64,000 bases of DNA from an uncultured Glaciecola sp. (GCA_905479945.1 CAJQOP010000012.1:62001-126000); one strand, 5' to 3'; counted from the stretch's first letter, positions 40,242 through 48,810 are shown. Numbers and translations are program-made. The notes: generated from the sequence alone by a model not told the origin.

Positions 40242-40393
40242 AAGTCATCAAGTAGAGAGCCGAAGCTAGGGCCCGCCTCACCCCAACAGACACACTGTTC
40301 GCCATCCATGGCCGCTCTCTAATGGCATCCATGCCATTAGACGGTCTGATGGGGTGAGGCGGGCCCTAGCTTTGGCTCTCTACTTTATGACTT
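40242..40393. repeat. 152-bp nested palindrome (MITE-like or cruciform element)
   Basis: The outer arms at 40242-40291 and 40344-40393 are 50 bases each and complementary at 47 positions. The 52-base centre holds two more perfect inverted repeats: GCCAT (40301-40305) / ATGGC (40308-40312), and an 11-bp stem TCTAATGGCAT / ATGCCATTAGA (40318-40341), each around a CC. The GC-rich core differs from its AT-rich surroundings. It encodes nothing credible. It is too large and too perfect for a normal terminator and has the look of a non-autonomous palindromic element. I see no clear target duplication. Confidence 0.85.
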
Positions 40394-40549
40394 ATCACGC
40401 TGTGGTGGCCTCATTAGTTCTGGGCTTAATCAAGATAATTACTGCGGGATGTTTCAAATTAATTCACAAAGGTCATAGTAATGTGGTAATAATTAAGCCT
40501 ATTTTACGTACATGCAATTTTAATCAACTAAAACGAGACCCTTGTTAAT

Positions 40550-40801
40550 ATGAGTGATATGCAGCAACTAGAATTTTTTGCTATACCTAGCCCGTGTATT
40601 GGAATTTGCCAATCTGGGCCTAGAGGCTATTGTAAAGGTTGCTTCAGAAGTCGCGAGGAAAGACTGCATTGGTTAAAAATAGATGATCAAACAAAGCGTA
40701 TTATCGTCAAAGCCTGCAATCGTCGAAAACAGACTTGGTTACGCAATAAAATTGAGCCTAAATCGCTTGATGTGCCAAGTGAACAAGCTAATTTGTTTTA
40801 A
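40550..40801 (+). CDS. DUF1289 domain-containing protein
   Basis: 83 residues. The family signature SPCIGICQ-x-x-x-x-GYCKGCFRSREER occupies residues 14-39, with four conserved cysteines that probably bind a metal or iron-sulphur cluster. The tryptophan-containing W-L-K-I-D and the arginine-rich tail are also typical. DUF1289 (PF06945) proteins are small and of unknown function. The gene starts 156 bases after the palindrome and stands alone. Confidence 0.85.
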   Translation: MSDMQQLEFFAIPSPCIGICQSGPRGYCKGCFRSREERLHWLKIDDQTKRIIVKACNRRKQTWLRNKIEPKSLDVPSEQANLF

Positions 40802-40807
40802 ATGTTT

Positions 40808-40840
40808 AGTAAGTGTTTCGCTGGAATTTCACTTACTTTA
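40808..40840 (+). terminator. Weak hairpin after the DUF1289 gene
   Basis: AGTAAGTG (40808-40815) and CACTTACT (40830-40837) form an 8-bp stem, followed by only three T. Confidence 0.35.
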
Positions 40841-40945
40841 GTCGAGTTAAGGTATAGATTAGTTATACTAGGTATTACTATTACCACCCTACTAAAATAT
40901 GCTTTAAGTATACTGTAGGTATAATCCTAAATAAAGACTGAAACT

Positions 40946-41773
40946 ATGCCAATCAAGCGACTCGTCAAGTATGCTTCGAAATCATTCACGCTCCCAGATA
41001 CTTGTTTGAACTTGCGGGCTGCCCTAGATGACTCTACAAAAGACTTAGCTGATATTGGGAAATTAATATCAGTTGACCCTTCGTTGAGTGCTAAAATTCT
41101 AAAGTTGGCAAATAGTGCTTTGTTTCGCTTTCCAAGCCAAATTGAAACCGTATCAAAAGCACTGAATGTTATTGGTGGTGAAGCGGCTTACAATATTTCT
41201 ATTGCTGAAACCGCTAATGTAGCATTTAAAACATTTAACTCATCTGCTATTGATTTTGCATCATACTGGCAAAAAGCCGTTATGTGCGGCGTGATTGCCA
41301 AAAGTATTGCACAACAAAAGCAATCTCGGGGTAGCGAACGGTTTTTCGTACTGGGTATCCTTCAAGGCTTAAGTGAGCTCATTGTTGCGAGTAAACATGT
41401 AGAGGCTTACACGAAATTTCAGAATGACCATGAACTGATTATGCCATTGGCCAAACAGAGAAAACATTTCGGTTTTACATTTCCTGAATGCAGTGGGTTT
41501 ATCATTAAGGAGTGGAATTTACCTGAGTCTCTTGTGCAGCCACTGCAAAGCTTGGTGCATCCTTCGTCAAAAATTATGAACTTAGATGAGAGTATCCTTT
41601 ATTTGGCTATCGCAATTTGCGCGTGTGAAGGAGAGCATATGGAAATAGAGAACCTTCCACTATTAAACTTACAAGTATTGGAGACTATTGGCTTGAGCGA
41701 TGAAGATTATGATATGATCATAAAATATTCGCGCTCAGAAACATCAAAGATAGCGAATTTAATAAACTCGTAA
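40946..41773 (+). CDS. HDOD domain protein
   Basis: 275 residues, essentially one HDOD domain (PF08668). The canonical start is ISVDPSLSAKILKLANSALF near residue 43, then ISKALNVIGGE-like near residue 68 and an HD-like helical bundle. The metal-binding HD pair of true phosphodiesterases is absent, as usual for HDOD. Such proteins act in signalling and regulatory assemblies, often near diguanylate cyclases or chemotaxis genes, but there is no such neighbour here. Only 26 bases separate it from the first DUF481 gene, so the two may be co-transcribed. The specific role is unknown. Confidence 0.85.
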   Translation: MPIKRLVKYASKSFTLPDTCLNLRAALDDSTKDLADIGKLISVDPSLSAKILKLANSALFRFPSQIETVSKALNVIGGEAAYNISIAETANVAFKTFNSSAIDFASYWQKAVMCGVIAKSIAQQKQSRGSERFFVLGILQGLSELIVASKHVEAYTKFQNDHELIMPLAKQRKHFGFTFPECSGFIIKEWNLPESLVQPLQSLVHPSSKIMNLDESILYLAIAICACEGEHMEIENLPLLNLQVLETIGLSDEDYDMIIKYSRSETSKIANLINS

Positions 41774-41799
41774 CCTTTACAGATAGTAACATCCAAAAC

Positions 41800-42618
41800 A
41801 TGCCGAGATTACAACTAGTAGCCACTTTGTGGTTTTTTATTATATGTAGCTTTTTGTCTTTGTCAGCTCCGGCGCAAGCCTCCAATGACATTCTAAAAAA
41901 GCTTTATTTAAAAGAGAAAAAAGCAAAAGAAATCCCAGAGGGCATAACGCTAAGTGGCGAATTTGGCGCGCTTACTGCCAGCGGTAATACTAATACAACA
42001 ACCTTTAAAGCTGCCTTGTCATCTGAGCATGAAATGCGAAAGTGGAGCAATAGCTATCATACCCAAGTTATCTATAAACAAAACAAAACCGAAACATCTA
42101 CCTTTGTTAGTGCTCAGCGCTTTTTGGTTAACGCACAATTAGATTATAAGCTGCCATCTATTAATAACCGTTTATTTATCTATGCTGAGTATGAGGACGA
42201 TAGATTCAATGGATTTAGATATCAAACTGCAGTAGCAGCGGGTTATAGCTCTCACGCGTGGAAAAACAAAGAGAGTCAATTTAGGTATAGTATCGGGCCG
42301 GGTTACTCCTACTCTGAGAGAGAGATAACAGACGCAGAGAAGAACAAGTCTTTTGATGTTTTTAAGGAGATGATCATTAGAGCTTCTGTTGACTATAATC
42401 TATCAATCAGTAAATCAGCAAAATTTCGTCAGTTTATGAGCACGGAAGCAGGGCAGGAAACAAATCGCTCACGCTCTGAAACAAGCCTTACAGCAAGCAT
42501 TATTGAGTCTTTAGCGATGAAGCTATCATTCGTTATGATTTACAACGATGGCACATTACAAACAAACGAAGATTTAAGTACTGAAACCAGTATTTCTATG
42601 GTGTATCAGTTTTTTTAA
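41800..42618 (+). CDS. DUF481 family outer-membrane protein (YdiY-like), paralogue 1
   Basis: 272 residues. A signal peptide (hydrophobic core FFIICSFLSLSA, cleavage near AQA|SN) is followed by alternating amphipathic strands typical of a DUF481 (PF04338) beta-barrel. The family opening is GEFGALTASGNTNTTTF. Later strands include SIGPGYSYSER and the aromatic C-terminus VYQFF, a barrel-assembly signal. Function is unknown; E. coli YdiY is acid-inducible. It is followed by a paralogue with the same strand pattern. Confidence 0.85.
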   Translation: MPRLQLVATLWFFIICSFLSLSAPAQASNDILKKLYLKEKKAKEIPEGITLSGEFGALTASGNTNTTTFKAALSSEHEMRKWSNSYHTQVIYKQNKTETSTFVSAQRFLVNAQLDYKLPSINNRLFIYAEYEDDRFNGFRYQTAVAAGYSSHAWKNKESQFRYSIGPGYSYSEREITDAEKNKSFDVFKEMIIRASVDYNLSISKSAKFRQFMSTEAGQETNRSRSETSLTASIIESLAMKLSFVMIYNDGTLQTNEDLSTETSISMVYQFF

Positions 42619-42660
42619 CTTGCCATATTGGTAAAAATATATACCATATCCCCGCGCTAA

Positions 42661-42699
42661 TTGAAGGCTATGCAATTCGCTGTTTCTAGCCTTCTTCAA
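42661..42699 (+). other. Inverted repeat between the two DUF481 genes
   Basis: TTGAAGGCTA (42661-42670) pairs with TAGCCTTC (42687-42694) and, after three extra bases, with the following CAA. No T-run follows and it ends close to the next start, so it could be an attenuator or mRNA-processing site. Weak evidence. Confidence 0.35.
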
Positions 42700-42719
42700 A
42701 ATTTACTATGGGAAAATAT

Positions 42720-43472
42720 ATGAAAATTTCAACTTTATCGACAGCTGTCGCTTTAGGTTTGCTTGCGTTTGGAGCGCATGCAGAAGACGAAAAAACATTT
42801 ACAATGGATGGTGAGCTTGGCTTTATTTTCACATCTGGTAACACTGAAACAACCTCAGCAAACGGCGCCTTAAACGCGAAACAAGAGCTGGAAAAGTGGA
42901 GTAATGAACTTACTTTAAAAGCCTTGTATAAGAAAGATGAGGTGGACGGCATTGAAACAACTTCGGCTGACAAAAAGTTTGCATCTGCGCAAGCCAATTA
43001 TAAGTTAACTAATCCAGACCATCGCGTGTTTGGTTTTGCTTCATTTGAAGATGATCGCTTTAGTTCGTTTGACTTTCAAGCAACCTTAGCTGCTGGTTGG
43101 AACCAAAAAGTATGGGCTGATGATACTAGTAGTTTTGAGTACAGTATCGGTCCTGGTTATTCATTTGCTGATCGCTTCGTTACTGATGCGGCTGGGAACG
43201 TGACAACTGAAGAAGAAAATGGTGTCGTTGTTCGTGGCGCATTGGCCTATGCATATACTATTTCTGAAACTGCTAAGTTCACACAGTCTTTCTCTACTGA
43301 AGTAGGCTCTGACAACACTAAATCACGTGCTGAAAGTGCGCTTAGTGCTAAAATTGCAGGTGGCTTATCATTGAAAGTTGCAATAAAGTTTGACCACAAC
43401 TCTGATGTAGCCGACGACCGTGATAACTTAGATACTGAAACTTCAGTGAACCTAGTTTACACTTTCTTCTAA
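42720..43472 (+). CDS. DUF481 family outer-membrane protein (YdiY-like), paralogue 2
   Basis: 250 residues from the ATG at 42720, which gives a textbook signal peptide (MKISTLSTAVALGLLAFGAHA|ED). An ATG four codons earlier is possible. It has the same barrel pattern as the upstream gene: GELGFIFTSGNTETTS, then EYSIGPGYSFADRF and the C-terminal VYTFF. The two are tandem duplicates that have diverged in sequence. It ends in a strong terminator shared with serA. Confidence 0.87.
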   Translation: MKISTLSTAVALGLLAFGAHAEDEKTFTMDGELGFIFTSGNTETTSANGALNAKQELEKWSNELTLKALYKKDEVDGIETTSADKKFASAQANYKLTNPDHRVFGFASFEDDRFSSFDFQATLAAGWNQKVWADDTSSFEYSIGPGYSFADRFVTDAAGNVTTEEENGVVVRGALAYAYTISETAKFTQSFSTEVGSDNTKSRAESALSAKIAGGLSLKVAIKFDHNSDVADDRDNLDTETSVNLVYTFF

Positions 43473-43534
43473 ACGTTATTAGTAAGCACATTGAGGTTTT
43501 ACCCAAAGAAGAGCTGAGGGTTATCGCTCTTCCT

Positions 43535-43572
43535 GGGACTATCATCAAGCTCTGGGACTATCATCAAGCTCT
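43535..43572 (+). repeat. 19-bp tandem repeat after the second DUF481 gene
   Basis: GGGACTATCATCAAGCTCT at 43535-43553 is repeated exactly at 43554-43572. It is non-coding. Confidence 0.92.
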
Positions 43573-43593
43573 GGCAGCAACCTAATATAAACG

Positions 43594-43635
43594 AAAGCGC
43601 CGAATCAAATTGATTATTTGATTCGGCGCTTTTTT
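43594..43635. terminator. Bidirectional terminator between DUF481 and serA
   Basis: AAAGCGCCGAATCAAA (43594-43609), a seven-base loop and TTTGATTCGGCGCTTT (43617-43632) form a perfect 16-bp stem. It has T-runs on the plus strand and a shorter one on the minus strand. It serves the two convergent genes. Confidence 0.92.
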
Positions 43636-43637
43636 AT

Positions 43638-44867
43638 TTAGTGTAACAAACGGGTTTTTATGGTGCCTTCTATTGCTTCAAGTTGCTCAAATGCATCATC
43701 CGCGCGATCAGCTTCAACATCAACCACCACGTAGCCAATTTCTTCAGTGGTTTGCAAGTACTGCGCAGCAATGTTGATATTTTGATCAGCAAAGGCTTGG
43801 TTGATTTGTGTTAAAACGCCAGGACGGTTAACGTGAATATGCAGTAAACGCGAACGATTAATATGTGAAGGTAGTGACACTTCTGGAAAGTTCACTGCGG
43901 ACAAGGTCGAACCATTATCGCTATATTTGGCGAGTTTACCTGCTACTTCAATACCGATGTTTTCCTGCGCTTCTTGAGTGCTACCGCCCACATGAGGGGT
44001 CAAAATAACATTATCAAATGCACGTAGCGGTGACTCAAATTCTTCTGAATTTGATTTTGGCTCAACTGGAAATACATCAATAGCTGCGCCGTTTAGCTGA
44101 CCTGAATCCAATGCATTGACTAGGGCATTAATATCGATAACTGTGCCGCGCGCTGCATTGATTAAAATCGCGCCTTGTTTCATGTATGACAACTCTTTTT
44201 CGCCGATCATATTTTGTGTATGCGGCGTTTCGGGCACATGCAGTGATACAACATCAGAAGTGCTTAATAGTTGCTTTAGTGATTTAACTTGAATTGAGTT
44301 ACCTAATACAAGCTTATCTTCAATATCATAGAACTTTACTCTCATTCCCAAATGCTCAGCTAGGATGCTTAACTGGGTGCCTATGTGGCCGTAACCAATG
44401 ATGCCTAGTGTTTTGCCGCGGGCTTCATAAGAACCAAGTGCAGATTTGTCCCATTCGCCTCGATGTGCCTTGGCGTTTTTAGCTGGAATTCCGCGCAATA
44501 AAATAATAATTTGGCCTAAGACTAGTTCAGCAACAGAGCGCGTATTCGAGAACGGCGCGTTGAATACAGGGATGCCGCGGATCAAGGTTGCTTTTAAGTC
44601 AACTTGATTGGTCCCAATACAAAAACAACCCACGGCTACTAATTTTTTCGCCGCTGAAATCACGTTTTCATTTAATTGCGTTCTTGAGCGTATACCAATG
44701 AAATGTACATCTTTCACTTTTTCAATTAGTTCGTGTTCAGGCAAGGATGTTTTTAAGGTTTCAATGTTGGTATATCCATTCTCTCGCAAGGTTTCTACTG
44801 AGCTTGGATGCAGTCCTTCAAGTAAAAGGATTTTAATTTTTTCTTTTGGGAGAGACACTTTAGTCAT
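43638..44867 (-). CDS. serA: D-3-phosphoglycerate dehydrogenase SerA
   Basis: 409 residues from the internal ATG that gives MTKVSLPKEKIKILLLEG, matching the E. coli start (410 residues). An upstream in-frame start at 44936 is not conserved. First step of serine synthesis from 3-phosphoglycerate. The NAD motif LGIIGYGHIGTQL, catalytic region INAARGTVID and TPHVGGSTQEAQENIG are intact. The C-terminal ACT domain (HVNRPGVLTQINQAF) confers serine feedback. It follows rpiA on the same strand, as in E. coli's serA-rpiA neighbourhood. Confidence 0.97.
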   Translation of the reverse strand: MTKVSLPKEKIKILLLEGLHPSSVETLRENGYTNIETLKTSLPEHELIEKVKDVHFIGIRSRTQLNENVISAAKKLVAVGCFCIGTNQVDLKATLIRGIPVFNAPFSNTRSVAELVLGQIIILLRGIPAKNAKAHRGEWDKSALGSYEARGKTLGIIGYGHIGTQLSILAEHLGMRVKFYDIEDKLVLGNSIQVKSLKQLLSTSDVVSLHVPETPHTQNMIGEKELSYMKQGAILINAARGTVIDINALVNALDSGQLNGAAIDVFPVEPKSNSEEFESPLRAFDNVILTPHVGGSTQEAQENIGIEVAGKLAKYSDNGSTLSAVNFPEVSLPSHINRSRLLHIHVNRPGVLTQINQAFADQNINIAAQYLQTTEEIGYVVVDVEADRADDAFEQLEAIEGTIKTRLLH

Positions 44868-44973
44868 TGAGTAAAACCTTAACGCAAGAGATAATATATT
44901 CAGACATCTAGACGTCTGTTGAAGTTGGGTGAGCAATATACCAAATAATAAGCCGACTTCACAGTGTTTTATC

Positions 44974-45627
44974 TTAGGTTTTTATCACACCACTTTCAGT
45001 TCCGGTTAGCACAAAGTCGGCACAGCGGTTGGCAAATAACCCATTAGTTACAACACCGACAATGTTGTTTAAGATTTTCTCAAGTTCAATCGGGTTAAGG
45101 ATCTCCAAATTATGGACATCTAAAATCACATTGCCGTTGTCGGTTACGACACCTTGGCGATAAGCCGGATCGCCACCTAGTTTAACAATCTCGCGGGCAA
45201 CATAAGAACGTGCCATCGGAATGACTTCAACAGGTAGTGGGAATTTGCCTAAAATTGGCACATGTTTAGTATCATCAATAATACAAATGAAGGTTTTTGC
45301 TACTGCAGCAACTATTTTTTCGCGTGTTAACGCTGCGCCACCACCTTTAATCATATGCTTATGTTCAGTAATTTCATCGGCGCCATCTACGTATATGTCT
45401 AAGACATTGACGGAGTTTAAATCAAAAACCTCAATACCTAATTTTTGTAAACGTTGCGTTGATGCGTCAGAACTAGAAACCGCTCCCGCAATATCATCTT
45501 TCTTGCTTTCTAAAGCATCAATAAAGAAATTGACGGTGGAACCGGTGCCTACTCCTACAATACTGTCACGTTCTACGAACTCTAAAGCTGCTTCTGCCGC
45601 GGCTCTTTTCTTTTGATTCTGGTCCAT
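44974..45627 (-). CDS. rpiA: Ribose-5-phosphate isomerase A
   Basis: 217 residues (E. coli 219). Interconverts ribose 5-phosphate and ribulose 5-phosphate. [15 protein letters not shown] near residue 21 binds phosphate. [10 protein letters not shown] near residue 78, [11 protein letters not shown] near residue 94 and the catalytic Glu in that loop are intact. Its product or substrate links directly to rbsK and the nucleoside hydrolase encoded just upstream on this strand. Confidence 0.97.
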   Translation of the reverse strand: MDQNQKKRAAAEAALEFVERDSIVGVGTGSTVNFFIDALESKKDDIAGAVSSSDASTQRLQKLGIEVFDLNSVNVLDIYVDGADEITEHKHMIKGGGAALTREKIVAAVAKTFICIIDDTKHVPILGKFPLPVEVIPMARSYVAREIVKLGGDPAYRQGVVTDNGNVILDVHNLEILNPIELEKILNNIVGVVTNGLFANRCADFVLTGTESGVIKT

Positions 45628-45731
45628 GCTTGTTCCCTTTAATTGAGACTCGCACTCTTTAGTTAAGCAACGAATGAATATGCAAATTTATTTGTCAAAT
45701 TTAGTCTGAAACCCGGCACAATACAAAGGTT

Positions 45732-46334
45732 TTAACGAAAAGAATGTAGTTTACTTGATGTTAGTATATGTGGCAGCGGAATATCCCAATGTTCAATGGG
45801 TAATTCAGCAGTCTCTTGTATATCATGTGCCAATCCAATAAGAGTAGGTTTTGCGTGAACTTCTGTTCGACCTAAACTAGCTAAAGTTCGATCATAAAAG
45901 CCGCCTCCCATACCTAATCTGTTACCTTTCAGATCGAATGCAACGAGCGGTGTAAACAAAATATCCAATGCACTAATAGGACAAATAAATCGTGAATCCA
46001 ATTTGGGTTCATATATGCCGAAATGGTTGCAAATCATTGGAGTGCTAGCTGTATATTGCTGAAACAACAAATGCCCTTTGCTGAACGGATGTATTACAGG
46101 GACATAAACACTAGCTTGCTTTGACCATAAATAGTCGATAAGTGCTCGAGTATTAATCTCACCATTAAACGATAAGTAAAGTGCTACCTTCGTTGCATGT
46201 TCAAAAAGCGGAGATTGTTTGTATTGTTGAACCAGTGCGCAAGCAGCACTAGTCTGTTGCTCTGTGCTTAGAGCCAAGCGTTTGTCTCGAAACGCTTGGC
46301 GTATACCTTGTCTTGTTTGAGCTTTAGTAGTCAA
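45732..46334 (-). CDS. fau: 5-formyltetrahydrofolate cyclo-ligase (YgfA)
   Basis: 200 residues. ATP-dependent conversion of 5-formyl-THF to 5,10-methenyl-THF, a folate salvage step. The family signature GNRLGMGGGFYDRTL near residue 138 and the N-terminal RQGIRQAFRDKRLAL basic helix are present. In E. coli it follows the 6S RNA gene and is also tied to persistence. Here the nucleoside hydrolase gene and rbsK lie between them. Only 14 bases separate it from the upstream hydrolase, so they are co-transcribed. Confidence 0.94.
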   Translation of the reverse strand: MTTKAQTRQGIRQAFRDKRLALSTEQQTSAACALVQQYKQSPLFEHATKVALYLSFNGEINTRALIDYLWSKQASVYVPVIHPFSKGHLLFQQYTASTPMICNHFGIYEPKLDSRFICPISALDILFTPLVAFDLKGNRLGMGGGFYDRTLASLGRTEVHAKPTLIGLAHDIQETAELPIEHWDIPLPHILTSSKLHSFR

Positions 46335-46348
46335 GTTTAGGGCAATGC

Positions 46349-47290
46349 TTAAAGCGCATAAGTATCAATAAACAAGTCAGTTATTCGCGGGTGATCTACG
46401 TTGGTTGCAACGAAAATGCTAGAGGCTTCTAACCAATTAGGGCTTGTGGTAGAGCCAAAAGGTGCGAAGCTAGTTTGCCCTTGATTCAATTTATCAGTAG
46501 AAACGCGCACATTGCCTTCAGTCATCTCAAATAATGATGGATCAACAATATAAGCTATAGGGAAGGCGTCATGGAAATAACATTGACGTGTCTCTTTGCC
46601 CTCAGAATAAAAGTCCATGTAAAATCTTGCTGCTTTCTCAACAAAACCACCAAGCAAGGGGTTTTTCTCGGCTAATATAGTGGTGAAGTTCGGAGCAAAC
46701 GGCAAATCATAGGTCACATCTAAGCCAAATAAATTTAACTTCCAGTCGGCAGCAAATACGATCTCGGCAGCATAGGCGTCATTCCAAATATTAGCTTCGG
46801 CGACAGGCGTTACATTACCGGGCACGAAAGCCGCACCGCCCATTACGTTAACGGCTTTGATGAGTTTTGGTAGTTCCGGCTCTAAACGTAAAGCTAATGC
46901 TAGGTTACCCAACGGGCCGACGGCAACAATGGTAATTTCGCCCGGGTACTTTCTAGCCATTTCAACAATAAACTCTGCTGAGCTTCGCGGGTCGATTTTT
47001 CCTACAGGAGCAGGGTGATTGATATTACCAAAACCATCATCACCATGCACAAAGTGTGCGTATCCCGACTCAGGCCCAACCCAAGGCATCGCGACGCCTT
47101 TACACACAGGAATATCAAATTTTGCCAATTCGCATAGGCTCAATCCATTTTTTGCGGCCATTGTTGCTGGCACATTACCAAATACGGTAGTAAGGCCTAA
47201 TACCTCAATGTCAGGTGATTGAAATGCGAAAAAAATTGCCATTGCATCATCAATGCCAGGGTCTGTATCTAAAATAATCTTGTGTGTCAT
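46349..47290 (-). CDS. Inosine-uridine preferring nucleoside hydrolase family protein
   Basis: 313 residues. The calcium-binding signature DTDPGIDDAMA is at residues 8-18. GLTTVFGNV near residue 32, VGPLGNLALAL near residue 123 and EANIWNDAYAAEIVF near residue 162 are also typical. The enzyme cleaves the N-glycosidic bond of ribonucleosides to base plus ribose; base preference cannot be read. With rbsK immediately upstream, it makes a compact ribonucleoside-to-ribose-5-phosphate salvage pair. Confidence 0.92.
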   Translation of the reverse strand: MTHKIILDTDPGIDDAMAIFFAFQSPDIEVLGLTTVFGNVPATMAAKNGLSLCELAKFDIPVCKGVAMPWVGPESGYAHFVHGDDGFGNINHPAPVGKIDPRSSAEFIVEMARKYPGEITIVAVGPLGNLALALRLEPELPKLIKAVNVMGGAAFVPGNVTPVAEANIWNDAYAAEIVFAADWKLNLFGLDVTYDLPFAPNFTTILAEKNPLLGGFVEKAARFYMDFYSEGKETRQCYFHDAFPIAYIVDPSLFEMTEGNVRVSTDKLNQGQTSFAPFGSTTSPNWLEASSIFVATNVDHPRITDLFIDTYAL

Positions 47291-47449
47291 AGTTGTCTCT
47301 ATTCTAGTTATTATGAATATTCGCTAATAGCGAAGAAGCTATATTATACTTTTAGAAGCGTTGACGAAATGTCATTTCGTGACGATATGATTGGTCACGT
47401 TTTAAGCATCGCGTTTTTAGGTGACTATTCGGTTTATTTAGTTTGAAAT

Positions 47450-48343
47450 TCAGCGTGATTGCAAAAATTGATTAACTTCTTCAACACTTGGTATTGAAGG
47501 AGCTGCGCCCGACTTCATTACGGCCAATGCTGAAGCCGCACAGGCATATCTGAGCGCATCCGCTATTTCTTGGTTTGCTTGATATGCAGCAAGGAAGAAA
47601 CCAATAAATGTATCTCCAGCGGCAGTCGTATCTACTGCGTCAACCTTAAAGGCGTCGCAAAATGTTTCGTTAGCGCCCTGGATAAACCAAACACCTGCTT
47701 TACCCAAAGTAAGTATTACTTGAGTTGTTGGGTAGCTCGATTTTAGTGATTTTTTTATAGCTTCAACATCGTTTTTGCCGGTGAGTTGTTCAGCTTCAAC
47801 TTCGTTAACAATTAATAGTGATAGTTTATTTAATGGCAAATTATTAACGGCTTCGGTCATTGGAGCTGGATTAAAGGCGATGTTTAGCCCACGTTTGTGA
47901 GCCTCTTCAATAATCTCACCAATGGCATTGGTTTCGTTTTGTAATAGCACCCAGTCATCGGGTTTTGCCGCAGCTAAAGCGTTAGCTATGTGGTCTTGGC
48001 TTAATGTCTGATTGGCACCACCAAATAAGATGATGTTGTTTTCTGCATCTGGTGTTACTTGAATGATTGCGTGTCCTGATGCAACATCGGCCATTTCACG
48101 TACAAAGTCGCAATTTACTCCAGCTTCCTTCATTTGATCCACAAAACTGCGGTCAGACGCACCAATAGCACCAACATGCTTAACTTGATTATTCGCTTTT
48201 GCCAATGCAATAGACTGATTTGCGCCTTTGCCACCTAAAATTGATTGGTAGCTTTTAGAAGATAGAGTTTCGCCGGGCTGCACGAAGTGGGGAACCGAGT
48301 ACACGTGGTCTATATTTATTGACCCAAAGTTAAACACCGCCAT
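47450..48343 (-). CDS. rbsK: Ribokinase RbsK
   Basis: 297 residues from the ATG giving MAVFNFGSINIDHVY. An in-frame TTG at 48364 would add seven unconserved residues. A PfkB-family kinase: GGKGANQSIALAKA near residue 37, and the catalytic DTTAAGDTFIGFFLAAY near residue 242 with the aspartate base in AAGD. It phosphorylates ribose released by the downstream nucleoside hydrolase. Its ATG lies about 37 bases after the 6S-like RNA on the same strand. Confidence 0.93.
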   Translation of the reverse strand: MAVFNFGSINIDHVYSVPHFVQPGETLSSKSYQSILGGKGANQSIALAKANNQVKHVGAIGASDRSFVDQMKEAGVNCDFVREMADVASGHAIIQVTPDAENNIILFGGANQTLSQDHIANALAAAKPDDWVLLQNETNAIGEIIEEAHKRGLNIAFNPAPMTEAVNNLPLNKLSLLIVNEVEAEQLTGKNDVEAIKKSLKSSYPTTQVILTLGKAGVWFIQGANETFCDAFKVDAVDTTAAGDTFIGFFLAAYQANQEIADALRYACAASALAVMKSGAAPSIPSVEEVNQFLQSR

Positions 48344-48379
48344 GGATATGCCTTGTAGATTCAAATGTTCAATATGAAA

Positions 48380-48566
48380 TGGTGCTTCCCAAAATGTCGC
48401 TATACACTTTTCGTCCGTGTGCCGACAAGGACACGGTGGAGGTATCTACATTACCTCAGGTTTCTCGATACGGGTCGAGCTTACACAATAGTAATAGTGT
48501 CAACTTCCGAAGTTTTAAGCATCGGCCAGGAACATGAAATGTACTTACAAACATCCCAGGAAGCAT
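48380..48566 (-). ncRNA. ssrS: 6S RNA (ssrS), probable
   Basis: A minus-strand RNA of about 185 bases, the length of 6S. Its ends pair over 14 bp: TGCTTCCTGGGATG (48565-48552) with CATTTTGGGAAGCA (48396-48383). Four of these pairs are G.U that would be mismatches on the opposite strand, which supports this orientation. A second stem pairs GTACATTT with AAAGTGTAT. The 5' part aligns with E. coli 6S: CTGGGATGTTTGTAAG against CTGAGATGTTCGCAAG, and CCTGGCCGATG against CCTGAGCCGATA. The location, between ygfB and the ygfA-containing operon, is where 6S is found in Gammaproteobacteria. 6S inhibits sigma70 RNA polymerase. The apical part is diverged, so this is strong but not certain. Confidence 0.72.
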
Positions 48567-48810
48567 TGCACCCTAACGATTTCGGTAGGGGGAAGTAATG
48601 TTACATGAAACTGACTTGCGAATGAAGTGTTTCTGGGTACAGTTTATCTTTAAGTTGTCGAGCCCTGCTTAAATGCCAGCGCCTGCTGTTCAAATGGATG
48701 CGTTTACATGTGCAAAAAAGATACTTCTATTACTGGGCATTTCCAATGTAATATTCCACTTTGAGTACCTATTTGTTAGGATAGCACCTTACCGACCAAA
48801 GGATGAATTC

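Noticed and set aside
40108-40548. Two ORFs (minus 40108-40332, plus 40354-40548) with similar starts
   Set aside because: The similarity comes from the inverted-repeat arms being read from both sides; neither has a family match or ribosome site.
48365-48598. Plus-strand 77-codon ORF across the 6S region
   Set aside because: It is antisense to the structured RNA, has no ribosome site and its frame follows the RNA's repeats; the minus-strand pairing explains the sequence better.
48673-48810. N-terminal extension of YgfB from an upstream ATG
   Set aside because: 46 extra residues absent from the family; the GTG at 48811 has a good AAGGA.
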